64,000 bases of DNA from Anatilimnocola floriformis (GCF_024256385.1 NZ_JAMLFW010000002.1:2125188-2189187), one strand, 5' to 3'. Shown: positions 24,520 through 33,766, counted from the stretch's first letter. The notes: generated from the letters alone by a model not told the origin. Made by a program: numbers and translations.

Positions 24520-25641
24520 ATGGTTGCTGGTGAAAAGGTGAATGGTCGCATGGCGAAAAAAGATAAGGCTTCGAAAGATAGCGGCAAGGCCAAGCTGGCC
24601 GCGCTGATCGAGGGGAATGAGGTTCTCAAGACGACGCTTCAGCAAATCGAAAAGCAGTTCGGCGACGGCTCGATCATGCCGCTCGGTGGCGAGCGGACGC
24701 TGGAGATTCAGGGTGTGCCGACGGGCAGCTTGGCTCTGGATGTGGCCCTCGGCGGCCAAGGGATTCCGCGCGGCCGGATCATCGAGATCTTTGGCCCAGA
24801 ATCGAGTGGTAAAACGACGCTGGCTCTGCACACCATTGCCGAAGCTCAGAAAAAAGACGGCGTGTGCGCCCTGATCGATGCGGAACATGCGTTTGACCCG
24901 ACCTGGGGCAAAAAGCTGGGTGTGCAGCTCGATACGCTGCTCGTCAGCCAGCCGACCAGCGGCGAAGAAGCGATGCAAATCGTCGAAATGCTGGTGAAGT
25001 CGAATGCGGTCGACGTGATCGTGATCGACTCGGTCGCGGCCCTCGTGCCTCGCGCCGAACTCGAAGGGGACATCGGCGATTCGCACGTCGGTTTGCAGGC
25101 TCGCTTGATGAGCCAATCGATGCGAAAGTTGACTGGTGTCATCGCCAAGAGCAAGACGGCGGTGATCTTCATCAATCAGATCCGCGAAAAGATCGGCGTG
25201 ACCTACGGCAGTCCTGAAACGACTCCCGGTGGTCGGGCGCTCAAGTTCTACTGCTCCTGCCGCATCGATGTTCGCCGCGTCACACAGATCAAAGAAGGTG
25301 AAGACGTGGTCGGCCAGCGCGTGCGGGCCAAGATCGTGAAGAACAAGGTGGCGCCGCCCTTCCGCGTGGCCGAGTTCGACATGATGCACACCAACGGCAT
25401 CAGCTTCGAAGGTGATATTCTCGACATGGGTGTGGAACAGAAGATTCTGGTCCGCAGCGGCTCGTGGTTTAAGTACAACGACGCCTATATCGGGCAAGGG
25501 AAGGAAAAAGCCCGCGCCTACCTGGCCGAGAACACCGCGATTCGTGACGAGATTCGTGATAAGATTCTGGCATCGGGCGTCGGTGGTAAGGAAGTCACCC
25601 CGGAGGCCGGCGAAGAAGACGAAGGCAGCGCCGACGAGTAA
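24520..25641 (+). CDS. recA: Recombinase RecA
   Basis: 373 residues. Forms ATP-dependent filaments on single-stranded DNA for homologous recombination and DNA repair. The Walker A motif GPESSGKT has Lys98; the rest of the core ([66 protein letters not shown]) is canonical. The start at 24520 is decided by AAAGGAG 6-7 bases upstream; a second ATG at 24550 also exists. The C-terminus is acidic ([12 protein letters not shown]), as in most RecA. recX does not follow; a protease gene lies downstream. Confidence 0.98.
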   Translation: MVAGEKVNGRMAKKDKASKDSGKAKLAALIEGNEVLKTTLQQIEKQFGDGSIMPLGGERTLEIQGVPTGSLALDVALGGQGIPRGRIIEIFGPESSGKTTLALHTIAEAQKKDGVCALIDAEHAFDPTWGKKLGVQLDTLLVSQPTSGEEAMQIVEMLVKSNAVDVIVIDSVAALVPRAELEGDIGDSHVGLQARLMSQSMRKLTGVIAKSKTAVIFINQIREKIGVTYGSPETTPGGRALKFYCSCRIDVRRVTQIKEGEDVVGQRVRAKIVKNKVAPPFRVAEFDMMHTNGISFEGDILDMGVEQKILVRSGSWFKYNDAYIGQGKEKARAYLAENTAIRDEIRDKILASGVGGKEVTPEAGEEDEGSADE

Positions 25642-25646
25642 TGTAG

Positions 25647-25665
25647 GACGGACCACTGGTCCGTC
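25647..25665. repeat. Palindrome after recA (GACGGACCA-C-TGGTCCGTC)
   Basis: Perfect 9-bp stem with one loop base, 6 bases after the recA stop. It has no T run, so it is more likely a REP-like element than an intrinsic terminator. No other copy was found in the window. Confidence 0.6.
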
Positions 25666-25720
25666 TGAGTTGGTGATTCGCCGCACGGTGGCGAGTACAC
25701 TAACGAAGAAGGGCTCCACG

Positions 25721-27211
25721 ATGGTTCGCTATCTTCAAATCGGGTTACTCGCCATCGGCTGTTTGTTTGCAAACAGCCTAGGTAACCCGCTGCTCGCACA
25801 AGAACCGAGCGGCTTGTCTGCAGCCGCCGCGATGGAATCGCTCCTCGTCGAAGCCATCGCCAAAGCGGAAAAATCCGTGGTCGCGGTGGCGCGACTTCGC
25901 AAATCGACCGACTCTTCCCCTTCCGCCGATTTGCTGGAAGGACTCGGGCCCGAAGGGGCTGATCTGCTGAGCGATCCAACTCGGCCTGACTTTGTGCCGC
26001 ACGATTTTGGTTCCGGCATTGTCATCGATAGTCGCGGCCTGATCCTGACGACCTATCATGTCGTCGGTGATATTCCGAATTCTCGCCATCTAGTTTGGAT
26101 CGGCAAAAAGCCGTACCCAGCGACCGTCAAAGCGGCCGATCCCTGGCTGGACCTCGCCGTGCTGAAGATCGAAGCCAGCGATCTCACGCCGCTGACTTTC
26201 GGCGATGCCAAGAGTTTGAAGAAGGGCCAAATCGCGATCGCCCTCGGCAATCCTTACGCGATTGCCCGCGATGGCGAACCGAGCGCGACTTGGGGCATCA
26301 TCGCCAACCTGGCCCGGCCCGCACCACCTGCGTCGGATCGCGCCGGCGGCAGCAGCGAAGGCCGCGTGACATTGCATCACTACGGCAACTTGATTCAAAC
26401 CGACGCTCGCCTCGAACTCGGCTGCAGCGGTGGCGCGCTAGTCAATCTCAAGGGAGAACTGATCGGCATCACCACTTCGCTCGCAGCGCTCGCCGGCTAT
26501 GAGAAGAGCGGCGGCTTTGCGATTCCCGTGAACGAAGATTTTCGCCGAGCGCTGGACACGCTCAAAACAGGCCGCGTGCCGGAGTATGGTTTCCTCGGCG
26601 TGGCGCCGACGTTTCTCAATGCCGATGAACGGCGGCAAGGCCGCTTCGGCGCCCGCTTGCTCGATGTCGTTCCGGCGACTCCTGCCGCAAAATCGGGTTT
26701 GCAGGCCGGCGATGTCATCACGCATGTCGAGGGGGAGGCAATCAGCGACGAGTTGCAACTCATTCGTCGCTTGAGCGGCCTCGCTGCCGATACCACGGTC
26801 TCGCTCACACTCGAGCGCGGCGGTGGCGCGAACCGTCGCGGCAAAGTGATGACCTCGAAAGTTACGCTCTCGAAGAAGCGTGTCGAAGGGCCGCGGCCAG
26901 CATTTGCCGAAGTTGCCGATCCCGTTTGGCGTGGCATGAAAGTGGAATACGCCACGGCAACGAATCAGTTTCGCGATCACAGCCGCGATCTCGATCCCGA
27001 GGGTTGCCTCGCGGTCGTGGATGTGGAAAAAGACTCTGCCGCTTGGAAGGCTGGCTTTCGTCCGGGCGATTTCATCAGCCATGTCGGCAAGCTGCGCGTC
27101 GCCACGCCGAAGCAGTTTCAGCAGGCCACGGCAGACCTGCGCGGCAACGTTTCGCTGAAGCTCAGCGGCGTGCTGAATGGTAGCGACACTCGCACGGTCG
27201 CTGCCGAGTGA
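25721..27211 (+). CDS. HtrA/Deg-type serine protease with two PDZ domains
   Basis: 496 residues. The start at 25721 opens a signal peptide (MVRYLQIGLLAIGCLFANSLG...LAQ) and is preceded by GAAGAAGGG. The S1C trypsin-like domain (residues about 45-285) has the triad His113 (TTYHVVGD), Asp144 (DLAVLKI) and Ser236 (LGCSGGALV; most HtrA have GNSGG). Two PDZ segments follow: about 295-390 (GFLGVAPTF..., SGLQAGDVITHVEGEAI) and about 415-490 (AAWKAGFRPGDFISHVGKLRV). Such proteases degrade or refold misfolded envelope proteins. The stop overlaps the next gene's start, so the two are cotranscribed. Confidence 0.9.
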   Translation: MVRYLQIGLLAIGCLFANSLGNPLLAQEPSGLSAAAAMESLLVEAIAKAEKSVVAVARLRKSTDSSPSADLLEGLGPEGADLLSDPTRPDFVPHDFGSGIVIDSRGLILTTYHVVGDIPNSRHLVWIGKKPYPATVKAADPWLDLAVLKIEASDLTPLTFGDAKSLKKGQIAIALGNPYAIARDGEPSATWGIIANLARPAPPASDRAGGSSEGRVTLHHYGNLIQTDARLELGCSGGALVNLKGELIGITTSLAALAGYEKSGGFAIPVNEDFRRALDTLKTGRVPEYGFLGVAPTFLNADERRQGRFGARLLDVVPATPAAKSGLQAGDVITHVEGEAISDELQLIRRLSGLAADTTVSLTLERGGGANRRGKVMTSKVTLSKKRVEGPRPAFAEVADPVWRGMKVEYATATNQFRDHSRDLDPEGCLAVVDVEKDSAAWKAGFRPGDFISHVGKLRVATPKQFQQATADLRGNVSLKLSGVLNGSDTRTVAAE

Positions 27212-28752
27212 TGCCGCGCAAGCCTACGATCATCGTCCTCAGCGCCATCGTTGTCCTGACCGTTATTCTGCGCGGCTGGCAATTGGGCGAGAGTTTGTGG
27301 CTTGATGAGTTGCACACTTCCTGGACCGTCAGTGGTTCGCTCAGCGATGTCGCCCAGCGCGCGGCCGTAGGCAATCAATCGCCCGTTTACTTTTGGCTGA
27401 CTTGGTTCTCCGCGAGATTGCCGCTTCCTGGCGAAATTGCATTGCGACTGCCGAGCATGCTTGCCGGCTGCGCACTGCCTGTCGCGGTCTTCTGGCTCTG
27501 TAAAAAGTTGTTGCCGAAGAAAGGGAGTGAGTCGGCTGACGACACCGTACCGTTGCTGGCGGCAGCGCTGGTGGCCATCGCTCCTCGGGCGATCTTCTAT
27601 TCGCAGGAAGCCCGGCCCTATGCGATCCTGATGCTCGTCGCGGCGCTGCACTACGGCGTTTTGCTGAAGGGCCTCGAGCGAGCGACATGGCAGATGCGAA
27701 CCTACTGGGTGATTACGGGTGCGCTGCTGGTGCATTTGCATTACACGGGCGGGCTGATACTGCTGGCCGAATTGGTTGCACTCCTACTGCTCGCCATCAG
27801 CGACGTCCGCCAGCGTTCTCCCTCGGGCGCGGATTGTTCGCCATTCAAGATGTGCACGAACTGCCTGGTCGATATCGGGGCATTGGTGGTGTTGCTCCTC
27901 CCCGCTATTCCCGGCATGCTCGCTGTTTCCGCGCGGCGAGAAAACTGGAGCCACTTTGTCGAGCCGCAGCCATGGGAAGCGATCCTGCTGTTGTTTCCTT
28001 GGACGACGGCGGTCGTGGTTCTCATCGTGCTCAAATGGTGGCGACCGGTCCTGCAACAGCCAAGCCTGATCCTGCTGGCGTGCTGGATTTTCGTGCCGCA
28101 GATCACGGCCTGGCTGACTACGCAGGTTGATGTCGCGCGGCTGTTTCATTCGCGGTATTTGATCGCAGTGATGCCGGCGACTTTGATCGCGGCTGCCCTG
28201 TGCGTGCGACTTTGCGGCAACGCGGCGACACAATCGATTGCGGCGGGCATCATTCTCGCCATTGCTTTTGCTACCAGCGGCATCATGCACAACTGGCGGC
28301 AGGATGGCAAAGTCTTGCACGATCGGCGCGAAGATTGGCGCGGAGCCGTCGCGGCATTGAACGACAAACTGAAGAACGACTCCGCGACCAATCCGCCAAT
28401 TCTCGTGCGCAGCGGTCTGATCGAAGCCGATGCGCTACGTGACAACGGCGAACCATTTTTCCGCGACTACTGTCTCTGTCCGGTGAAAGGAATCTATCGG
28501 CTGAACTCGGATAATCTCATTCCGCTGACAACCGATGAGCCAGGACTGCTACAGGCGGAGTTGAGCGAACGGTTGCGGAGTGAAGATAGTCTGTGGCTGT
28601 TAGTGCGCACCTCGCAAGCAAGCGTGCGAGAACAATTGCTGAAGGACTTGAAAAAGTCGCTCGGAGTCGAGATCGAAGCGAGTGAACCACAGTTCTTTGG
28701 CAACCTGTATTTGCAGCAGATCAAGCTGCGGCAGTTACCGGTCCGGCGCTGA
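27211..28752 (+). CDS. GT-C glycosyltransferase (dolichyl-phosphate-mannose/ArnT-type), integral membrane
   Basis: 513 residues with many hydrophobic helices. The N-terminal segment RGWQLGESLWLDELHTSW holds the acidic loop typical of GT-C enzymes (the D-E pair) that use polyprenyl-phosphate sugars; IALRLPSMLAGCALPVAVFWL and FYSQEARPYAILMLVAALHY follow the family pattern. The C-terminus is soluble. The product is probably a sugar or lipid modification outside the membrane; donor and acceptor unknown. Start ATG 27211 overlaps the htrA stop by one base (a GTG at 27208 is in frame). Confidence 0.85.
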   Translation: MPRKPTIIVLSAIVVLTVILRGWQLGESLWLDELHTSWTVSGSLSDVAQRAAVGNQSPVYFWLTWFSARLPLPGEIALRLPSMLAGCALPVAVFWLCKKLLPKKGSESADDTVPLLAAALVAIAPRAIFYSQEARPYAILMLVAALHYGVLLKGLERATWQMRTYWVITGALLVHLHYTGGLILLAELVALLLLAISDVRQRSPSGADCSPFKMCTNCLVDIGALVVLLLPAIPGMLAVSARRENWSHFVEPQPWEAILLLFPWTTAVVVLIVLKWWRPVLQQPSLILLACWIFVPQITAWLTTQVDVARLFHSRYLIAVMPATLIAAALCVRLCGNAATQSIAAGIILAIAFATSGIMHNWRQDGKVLHDRREDWRGAVAALNDKLKNDSATNPPILVRSGLIEADALRDNGEPFFRDYCLCPVKGIYRLNSDNLIPLTTDEPGLLQAELSERLRSEDSLWLLVRTSQASVREQLLKDLKKSLGVEIEASEPQFFGNLYLQQIKLRQLPVRR

Positions 28753-30297
28753 TCTGACGACAACGGTTGCCGAGCCTTCGTTGTCGGCGAGCTTGGCTGG
28801 CGAATCGTTCAGACACAGATAGAGCGTGCCGCTTTTTAGCGGCTTGATGCGGCCGGCCGAGCCGATGACATCGGGTTGCGACAGCGGCGTGACCATCGTG
28901 TCATTGTGCTTCGGATCGCTGACCGCAGCCAGCAGAATGCCAAGCGGCTGATGCTGGTGGTACTCGAGCGTAATGCCGTTCGGCTCGCAGACCCACGGCT
29001 TGGGTTCGCGAGCGAGCGTGTAGCGACCGGTGGCGGTCAGTTCATAAGTCTGGCCCGCTTCCACCAGAATGCCCGTCGATTGCCAGGCTCGATCGGCCAC
29101 CACCGTGACAGTCGTCGGCTCGGTCAGAGGCTGAGCTGGCTTGCGGACGGTGGCGGCTCGCGCCACGTCATAGCCGTATTCGAGGTTGATCACGTACAGC
29201 TGCCAGTCCTCCACGATTTGCGGCCAATTGGCGTGCAACTCCTTGAAGAACATCCGCGTAAAGTTGTAGGTACTGTCGGCTGTCTTTTTGCGAAGATCCT
29301 GAAAAGGAGCCGTCGTTTGCGGATGCGCATTGAGAAAGGTCGTCGCGGCCCAGCACCAACCGTAGGCTTCGTTTTTGAGATGAGCCTGCGCATCGTAAGT
29401 CAGGATGCCGGAGAGAGTCATACCGCGATTGGCGGCAAACTCATCCCGAACGATTTTCACCCGGCCCCAGTACGGCACCTGCGTTTTGTCGGGCGGGTTG
29501 TATCCCAGCACCAGTCGCTGGCCGTCCCACAAATGCGTGCCGAGGAGCTCGGCCATCCCTTCGCTGTACCACGGCGGACCGGCGCCGCCGAGATGATGAC
29601 TCATGAAGGCATGCGTTCCTTCGTGCAGCAGAAGATGGCGGCGGTAGTAATCGCTGGGCTGATCGAAGAGCCAGAACTGGGCTCCCGTCTGATAGCCGTT
29701 GGGAAAATCGGGCACGTCGCTGCCGTAGAGGCCGGCACCTTGAAACCGCTCTTTGCTCACCATCACGCAGCCGACCATTTTCCAGTTGGCGAGCTTGGCC
29801 TGGTCGATCGAAAAATACTTCCCCCACTCGACGACGGCGGCATCGAAGATCGTCGGCAGGTTTTTGATGTCCTCGACTTTTTCCGGCACATCGGTGTAGA
29901 GAATCAAATGCTTGCCGGTCAGTTTACGAATACCAGCCGCGGCAATCTTGCCGTCGTCGAGTTGCGGCAGCGGATACTCGCGAGGCACGCCGCGATCGGT
30001 GATCTCGGGCACAGCGGGCGCGGGAACGGCGAGTTCTTGCGGCGTGAGTGCATTCTTCCGCTGAGCGAACTCGTTCGTTGGTTGCTCTTCGGTGGGCTGC
30101 TGCGGAACAACTTTTGGCGGCAGCGCAGCCTTCTTAGTAGGCGCTACTGGTTTGGGCTGCGTAGTTTGTTTCGTCGACTTCGCGACGAGTTTTTTCGACT
30201 GCTTCGCCACGGGTTGATTGGCGGGAGCACAGCCAGTGCAAAGGGCAAGGCCGCAGCTCAAAACGATGCCGATGAAAAGGTGCTTACCGAAATCCAT
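28735..30297 (-). CDS. Lipoprotein with HExxH-type metallopeptidase-like domain
   Basis: 520 residues from the ATG at 30297, which opens a lipoprotein signal (MDFGKHLFIGIVLSCGLALCTGC). Residues about 25-110 are Pro/Lys/Ala/Thr-rich linker. The central part holds LLLHEGTHAFMSHHL, a HExxH zinc motif, and 25 residues later WYSEGMAELLG, whose Glu fits the third ligand of a gluzincin. The C-terminal 130 residues are beta-rich (TGILVEAGQTYELTATGRY, KPLKSGTLYLCLNDSP) and resemble a carbohydrate- or peptide-binding domain. It overlaps the end of the convergent glycosyltransferase gene by 18 bases. Substrate is unknown. Confidence 0.82.
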   Translation of the reverse strand: MDFGKHLFIGIVLSCGLALCTGCAPANQPVAKQSKKLVAKSTKQTTQPKPVAPTKKAALPPKVVPQQPTEEQPTNEFAQRKNALTPQELAVPAPAVPEITDRGVPREYPLPQLDDGKIAAAGIRKLTGKHLILYTDVPEKVEDIKNLPTIFDAAVVEWGKYFSIDQAKLANWKMVGCVMVSKERFQGAGLYGSDVPDFPNGYQTGAQFWLFDQPSDYYRRHLLLHEGTHAFMSHHLGGAGPPWYSEGMAELLGTHLWDGQRLVLGYNPPDKTQVPYWGRVKIVRDEFAANRGMTLSGILTYDAQAHLKNEAYGWCWAATTFLNAHPQTTAPFQDLRKKTADSTYNFTRMFFKELHANWPQIVEDWQLYVINLEYGYDVARAATVRKPAQPLTEPTTVTVVADRAWQSTGILVEAGQTYELTATGRYTLAREPKPWVCEPNGITLEYHQHQPLGILLAAVSDPKHNDTMVTPLSQPDVIGSAGRIKPLKSGTLYLCLNDSPAKLADNEGSATVVVRSAPDR

Positions 30298-30366
30298 GCC
30301 GCGGCCCGCCTGTGTGAGATGTCCCTGGCGTTTATTATAGGACAAACGCGGGAAAGTCGGCGCACG

Positions 30367-30404
30367 AAAAAAGCGACTTGTCCGGAAGAGGTGGGACAAG
30401 TCGC
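30367..30404 (-). terminator. Intrinsic terminator of the blaI-M56 operon
   Basis: On the minus strand, GCGACTTGTCC pairs perfectly with GGACAAGTCGC (11 bp, 10-base loop), followed by TTTTTT. It lies about 100 bases past the M56 gene stop and before the peptidase-like lipoprotein gene. A further stem CCCCTGCC/GGCAGGGG (30428-30449) lies just upstream of it. Confidence 0.88.
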
Positions 30405-30499
30405 CGGGATGTTGAACGAGAGTCTCGCCCCTGCCGTTGTGGGCAGGGGTTCAACGACTTCTCCCACTAGACCGCAGGCGCGAGGGTGGTGGCGGTTGG

Positions 30500-32083
30500 T
30501 TAGCGACGGTCGCCTTCAGCTTTAGGGCGGTCACCGTCACGAGCACCTTCGCGCGGCCGATCTCCACCCTCACGAGGCCGATCACCTTCGCGGCGAGGTT
30601 CGGCGCGGAGATCGCCATCACCAGGACGACGCACGTTAGCGCCGCTAGCCCCCTTGAGGCGAGCTACTTCGGCACGGAGTTCTGCCATTTCCGCTCGCAG
30701 TTGGCGGATGATCGCGAGTAGTTCGGCATTGTCGCCAGTCGCTGGACGAGCACCTTCGCGAGTTAGTTCTCGCGGCCGATCGCCGTCACGGGCTCCTTCG
30801 CGCGGAGCACCTTCAGCACGGTTCGGATCTGGCTTGCGGGCTTCAGGGCGGCGTTCGCCATCGCGGGGGGCGCCTTCGGTGCGGGGGCGATCGCCGTCAC
30901 GGCGAACCTCGCCTTCGCGTGGCTTGTCACCATCACGACGGACTTCTGCACCTTCCCGAGGACGATCACCATCACGACGCACTTCCCCATCGCGACGTTC
31001 TCCTTCACGGCGAGTTTCGGTCCGTGGAGTATCCTTCGCACCTGCCTTTGGCGCGTCATCGTCGGCTTGCGCCGGCGATGTGGCATAGATCGCGGCCAGC
31101 AAGGCCAGCGACAAGCTGCCGAGCAGCACGCCGGCGGGGACGAACGACGCTGGTCGTTCGCTGGAAATTCCGAGCACACAACGGACGCGATGGAGCAGAG
31201 TCATTTTGCCTTCTCCGAAAAAGCCCGTTGCTAGCGCCGGTCGCCCGCCGACCAGCGCCCACCGGGCCGTGAATTCCAATGCTTCGGCGTAGTCGAGCCG
31301 CAGACCGGTCGCCGACACAGCCAGTTCATCGCAGCACAGTTCGCGTTCCCGCCGCAGCCGCGCCGACAGCCACCAAATGGCCGGATGATAAAAGAGAAAC
31401 GCTTCCGCGATTCGCTGCAAAAAGTTCACCCACAAATCGCACCGCCGCAGATGCGCCAGCTCGTGAGCGACGACGGCTTCGAGCAGATTGGGCGGCAACT
31501 CAAGCAACCAAGCCGCTGGCAGCAGCACGACCGGCTTGAAGAAGCCCACCGCGATAGCTTGCGAAACATGTTCGCTGGCGAAGACAACTTGCTTCACCGA
31601 ATAACGCAATCGCCAGCTGACGCGCGACAGACTCGCGGCAATCTCATCAGGCAACCGCGCGCGACGGCGCATCAAGGTTTGCGTCGCCAGCCAACCTAGC
31701 AACAGCCGCAAACTGAGCAGCACGCTCCCCAGTAACCAAGTGCAGAACAGCAAGGGCTGAAGAATGATCCACCAGGAAACACTCGACGATGCTTCGGTTA
31801 CTTCGACGACTTCCGCAGTCCAAGCTTCCGAGAACAACGGCGTGGCGGCAGCGCGAGAATTGCTTTGCCAACCGATCGCCATCCAGGTGAAGACCACCAT
31901 GGTGAGCATCAAAATCAGCGCCGACAGCGACAGTGCGTAGCGGACGTTTGCGCTGCGTGGCCGGAGGACTTCGACGATCACGGCGAGGACTGCGGCGATG
32001 AGAAAGCCTTGCCACACGAAATGAGCGAGCGTCCAAGTCAACCGCTGCGCCAGCGGATGGGAGAGGAGTTCGATGGCAGTCAT
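30500..32083 (-). CDS. M56-family (BlaR1/MecR1-type) membrane metalloprotease with Arg/Glu/Asp-rich repeat tail
   Basis: 527 residues. The N-terminal 340 residues have about four to five membrane helices and the M56 zinc motif HELAH (His207, Glu208, His211, in VVAHELAHLRRCDLW), then RERELCCDELA. In BlaR1/MecR1 such proteases cleave the partner repressor when an outer sensor binds beta-lactam. Here that penicillin-binding sensor is absent: residues about 350-440 are a charged low-complexity region of REGDRPREG/RRDGD-type repeats, followed by a short coiled coil (LLAIIRQLRAEMAELRAEVA) and more Arg/Asp/Pro repeats. So it would sense something else. The upstream blaI starts 416 bases earlier and ends 25 bases before it. 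Confidence 0.88.
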   Translation of the reverse strand: MTAIELLSHPLAQRLTWTLAHFVWQGFLIAAVLAVIVEVLRPRSANVRYALSLSALILMLTMVVFTWMAIGWQSNSRAAATPLFSEAWTAEVVEVTEASSSVSWWIILQPLLFCTWLLGSVLLSLRLLLGWLATQTLMRRRARLPDEIAASLSRVSWRLRYSVKQVVFASEHVSQAIAVGFFKPVVLLPAAWLLELPPNLLEAVVAHELAHLRRCDLWVNFLQRIAEAFLFYHPAIWWLSARLRRERELCCDELAVSATGLRLDYAEALEFTARWALVGGRPALATGFFGEGKMTLLHRVRCVLGISSERPASFVPAGVLLGSLSLALLAAIYATSPAQADDDAPKAGAKDTPRTETRREGERRDGEVRRDGDRPREGAEVRRDGDKPREGEVRRDGDRPRTEGAPRDGERRPEARKPDPNRAEGAPREGARDGDRPRELTREGARPATGDNAELLAIIRQLRAEMAELRAEVARLKGASGANVRRPGDGDLRAEPRREGDRPREGGDRPREGARDGDRPKAEGDRR

Positions 32084-32107
32084 GATCGCCTCGCTACAGA
32101 ACGGAGA

Positions 32108-32500
32108 TTATTGCCGGCCTTGCTGCTTGTATTGTTGAATCGCTTTGCGAATCTCATCGAGCTCGCCCGAATCGGGCCGCGATTGATCGAGCAGATGCGC
32201 CACCAACTGACTGGCCGAACCCTCAAAGGCTCGCCCTAGCAAATCGGCGACCATGCCGCCCAGAGTTTCCTCGCGCTCGCACGCCGGAGCATAGACAAAC
32301 GCCCGCCCCTCTTCGCGCCGCACGAGCTGCCCCTTGTCGGCCATCACGTTCATCAGACTCATCACCGACGTATAGGCTCGCGGCCGAACGGTGTTGAGTT
32401 CTTCGAGCACGTCGCGCACCGTACTCGGTCCGCGCTGCCAAAGAACTTTCAGCACTTCAAGCTCGGCAGACGTCGGATGTTCTTCTTTGGGCCTGGCCAT
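32108..32500 (-). CDS. BlaI/MecI-family transcriptional repressor
   Basis: 130 residues with a penicillinase-repressor winged helix: MARPKEEHPTSAELEVLKVL, QRGPSTVRDVLEEL, RAYTSVMSLMNVMADKGQL and GRAFVYAPACEREE. Such proteins bind as dimers to their own promoter and are released when the partner M56 protease cleaves them. The C-terminal part dimerises (SASQLVAHLLDQS). The gene starts at 32500, 6 bases from the -10 box of a near-consensus promoter, and is followed by the M56 gene with a 24-base gap. Confidence 0.93.
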   Translation of the reverse strand: MARPKEEHPTSAELEVLKVLWQRGPSTVRDVLEELNTVRPRAYTSVMSLMNVMADKGQLVRREEGRAFVYAPACEREETLGGMVADLLGRAFEGSASQLVAHLLDQSRPDSGELDEIRKAIQQYKQQGRQ

Positions 32501-32506
32501 GCGGGG

Positions 32507-32551
32507 ATTCTACTGGTTTGGCCGTAGATGTCAACTGTTTTTGCCGTAGAT
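32507..32551 (-). promoter_or_regulatory. blaI promoter with direct repeats; probably leaderless
   Basis: Read on the minus strand: TTGACA (32534-32529), 16 bases, TAGAAT (32512-32507), then 6 bases to the ATG at 32500, so the transcript would begin at or next to the start codon. Two perfect 9-base copies of ATCTACGGC (32551-32543 and 32529-32521) lie 22 bases apart; one ends in the -35 and the other is upstream, which suits a repressor binding on one face. The classical BlaI site (TACA...TGTA) is not seen. Confidence 0.7.
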
Positions 32552-32558
32552 AAAAATC

Positions 32559-32632
32559 GTCGAACGCTCTGCGGTCGATGAAGGGAGGTAAACTCCGCAA
32601 CGAGCGCAGGAATAAGCGTCAGCGAAATTCCG
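32559..32632. repeat. 74-bp dispersed repeat, family E copy 1
   Basis: Shares with 63764-63835 the blocks GCGGTCGATGAA, AGGAATAAGCG and CAGCGAAA plus the spacing between them (about 75-80% identical by eye). Both copies are followed directly or nearly by a family D repeat, so D and E may be parts of one composite element. Copy 1 lies right upstream of the BlaI operator repeats. Confidence 0.8.
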
Positions 32633-32674
32633 CCCCTCACCCGAACCCTCACCCCGGAGTACCGAGGAGAGGGA
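32633..32674. repeat. CCCTCACCCC... repeat, family D
   Basis: Copy starting CCCCTCACCCGAACCCTCAC with the stem closing at GGAGAGGG. It follows family E copy 1 without a gap and ends 19 bases from the lactonase stop. Confidence 0.85.
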
Positions 32675-32692
32675 GTTAGGAATGAAGGCATC

Positions 32693-33766
32693 TTAAAATT
32701 TCGCAATCGTGACCCAGGTTAGGCTTTTGCCGACTTCGAGGGTTTCTTTTCTTTCGAGCAAACCGCTCTTGGGTCCGACTGCGTAGAGAGCCAGTTTGCC
32801 GTTGCCTTCGCCGGCGCTGAGGAGCCAGTTGCCGCTGGGGGAGAGGGCGAAGGAGCGAGGTGTTTTTTCGGTCGGCGTTTGGCCGAGGGGCGTGAGGTTG
32901 ACGGCGGCGGCGTCGAAGCGGAAGCCGGCGAGGCTGTCGTGGCCGCGGTTCGAGACCCAGATGAATTCGCCGCTGGGATGGACGTGCACATCGGCGGTCG
33001 AATTCTTGCCGGTGAAATCAGCGGGCAATGTCGAGATGGTCTGCACCGGCTTGAGGCCTTTCTCCCCGTCAAAGGCGTAGAGCGTGACGCTGCTGCCGGT
33101 TTCATTGGAGCTGAAGGCGAACTTTTGCGAAGGGTGAATCGCGAGGTGCCGCGGGCCGGCTTTTTCCTGACCGCCGGCGGCCATGCTTTGCTGCGTGAGC
33201 TTGCCGGTTTGGGCGTCGAACTGAAATTGAAAGATGCCGTTAGGTTGCACGTGTGGCACGAAGAGCCATTTTTGATCGGCGGAGAGAACGGCGGCGTGTG
33301 CGGTGTTAGCCGTGGCGATGGTTTGCAACGGCTGATCGCCGAGCAGGCCGTTCTTGGCGATCGAGTGGACGGTGACTCGGCCACCGGAGTAAGAAGCTGC
33401 GAGGAGGAAGTTGCAGTTCTGATCGGCGGCGACGTAGGCCGCGTTAGCGCTGCTCTGGAGTTTGGTCCGATTCACCTCGGTTAATTTTCCTGCGTCACCA
33501 ATTTTGAACGAACCAATCTCGGCGTGCGTACGAAGAGAAGCGAATAACAGTTTCGCGCCCGGATGCACGAAGAGTGACCCGGGCGCGGCGCTCACATTCG
33601 TACGCGAAACTTCCTGCAGCTTGCCGGTCTCTTCATCAAGGTGATAGAGCACGATCGCCTGCGAGCCGGCGTCAGAAACGTAGACGCACGTTTCGGCGCC
33701 GCGCGCAACGCAAGCGAAGAGGGCGAGCCAGGAAAGCAACAGCGGCAGGATCGCACGTACAGTCAT
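32693..33766 (-). CDS. Secreted lactonase-family seven-bladed beta-propeller (6-phosphogluconolactonase-like)
   Basis: 357 residues. Signal peptide MTVRAILPLLLSWLALFACVARG. Family motifs: VYVSDAGSQAIVLYHLDEET, LFVHPGAKLLFASLRTHAEI, GPRHLAIHPSQKFAFSSNET, ADVHVHPSGEFIWVSNRGHD and SPSGNWLLSAGEGNGKLALY. Such proteins resemble the Pgl propellers that open 6-phosphogluconolactone, but with a signal peptide the substrate is probably extracellular (another lactone or sugar acid). The ATG at 33766 is preferred over a GTG four codons upstream. Single gene, divergent from the cyanophycinase-like gene. Confidence 0.88.
   Translation of the reverse strand: MTVRAILPLLLSWLALFACVARGAETCVYVSDAGSQAIVLYHLDEETGKLQEVSRTNVSAAPGSLFVHPGAKLLFASLRTHAEIGSFKIGDAGKLTEVNRTKLQSSANAAYVAADQNCNFLLAASYSGGRVTVHSIAKNGLLGDQPLQTIATANTAHAAVLSADQKWLFVPHVQPNGIFQFQFDAQTGKLTQQSMAAGGQEKAGPRHLAIHPSQKFAFSSNETGSSVTLYAFDGEKGLKPVQTISTLPADFTGKNSTADVHVHPSGEFIWVSNRGHDSLAGFRFDAAAVNLTPLGQTPTEKTPRSFALSPSGNWLLSAGEGNGKLALYAVGPKSGLLERKETLEVGKSLTWVTIAKF

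Noticed and set aside
24397..25719. 440-residue minus-strand frame over recA
   Set aside because: Opposite-strand shadow of recA, no start signals.
28876..30525. 549-residue plus-strand frame over the peptidase-like lipoprotein gene
   Set aside because: The minus-strand gene has lipoprotein signal and HExxH; the plus frame has no family pattern.
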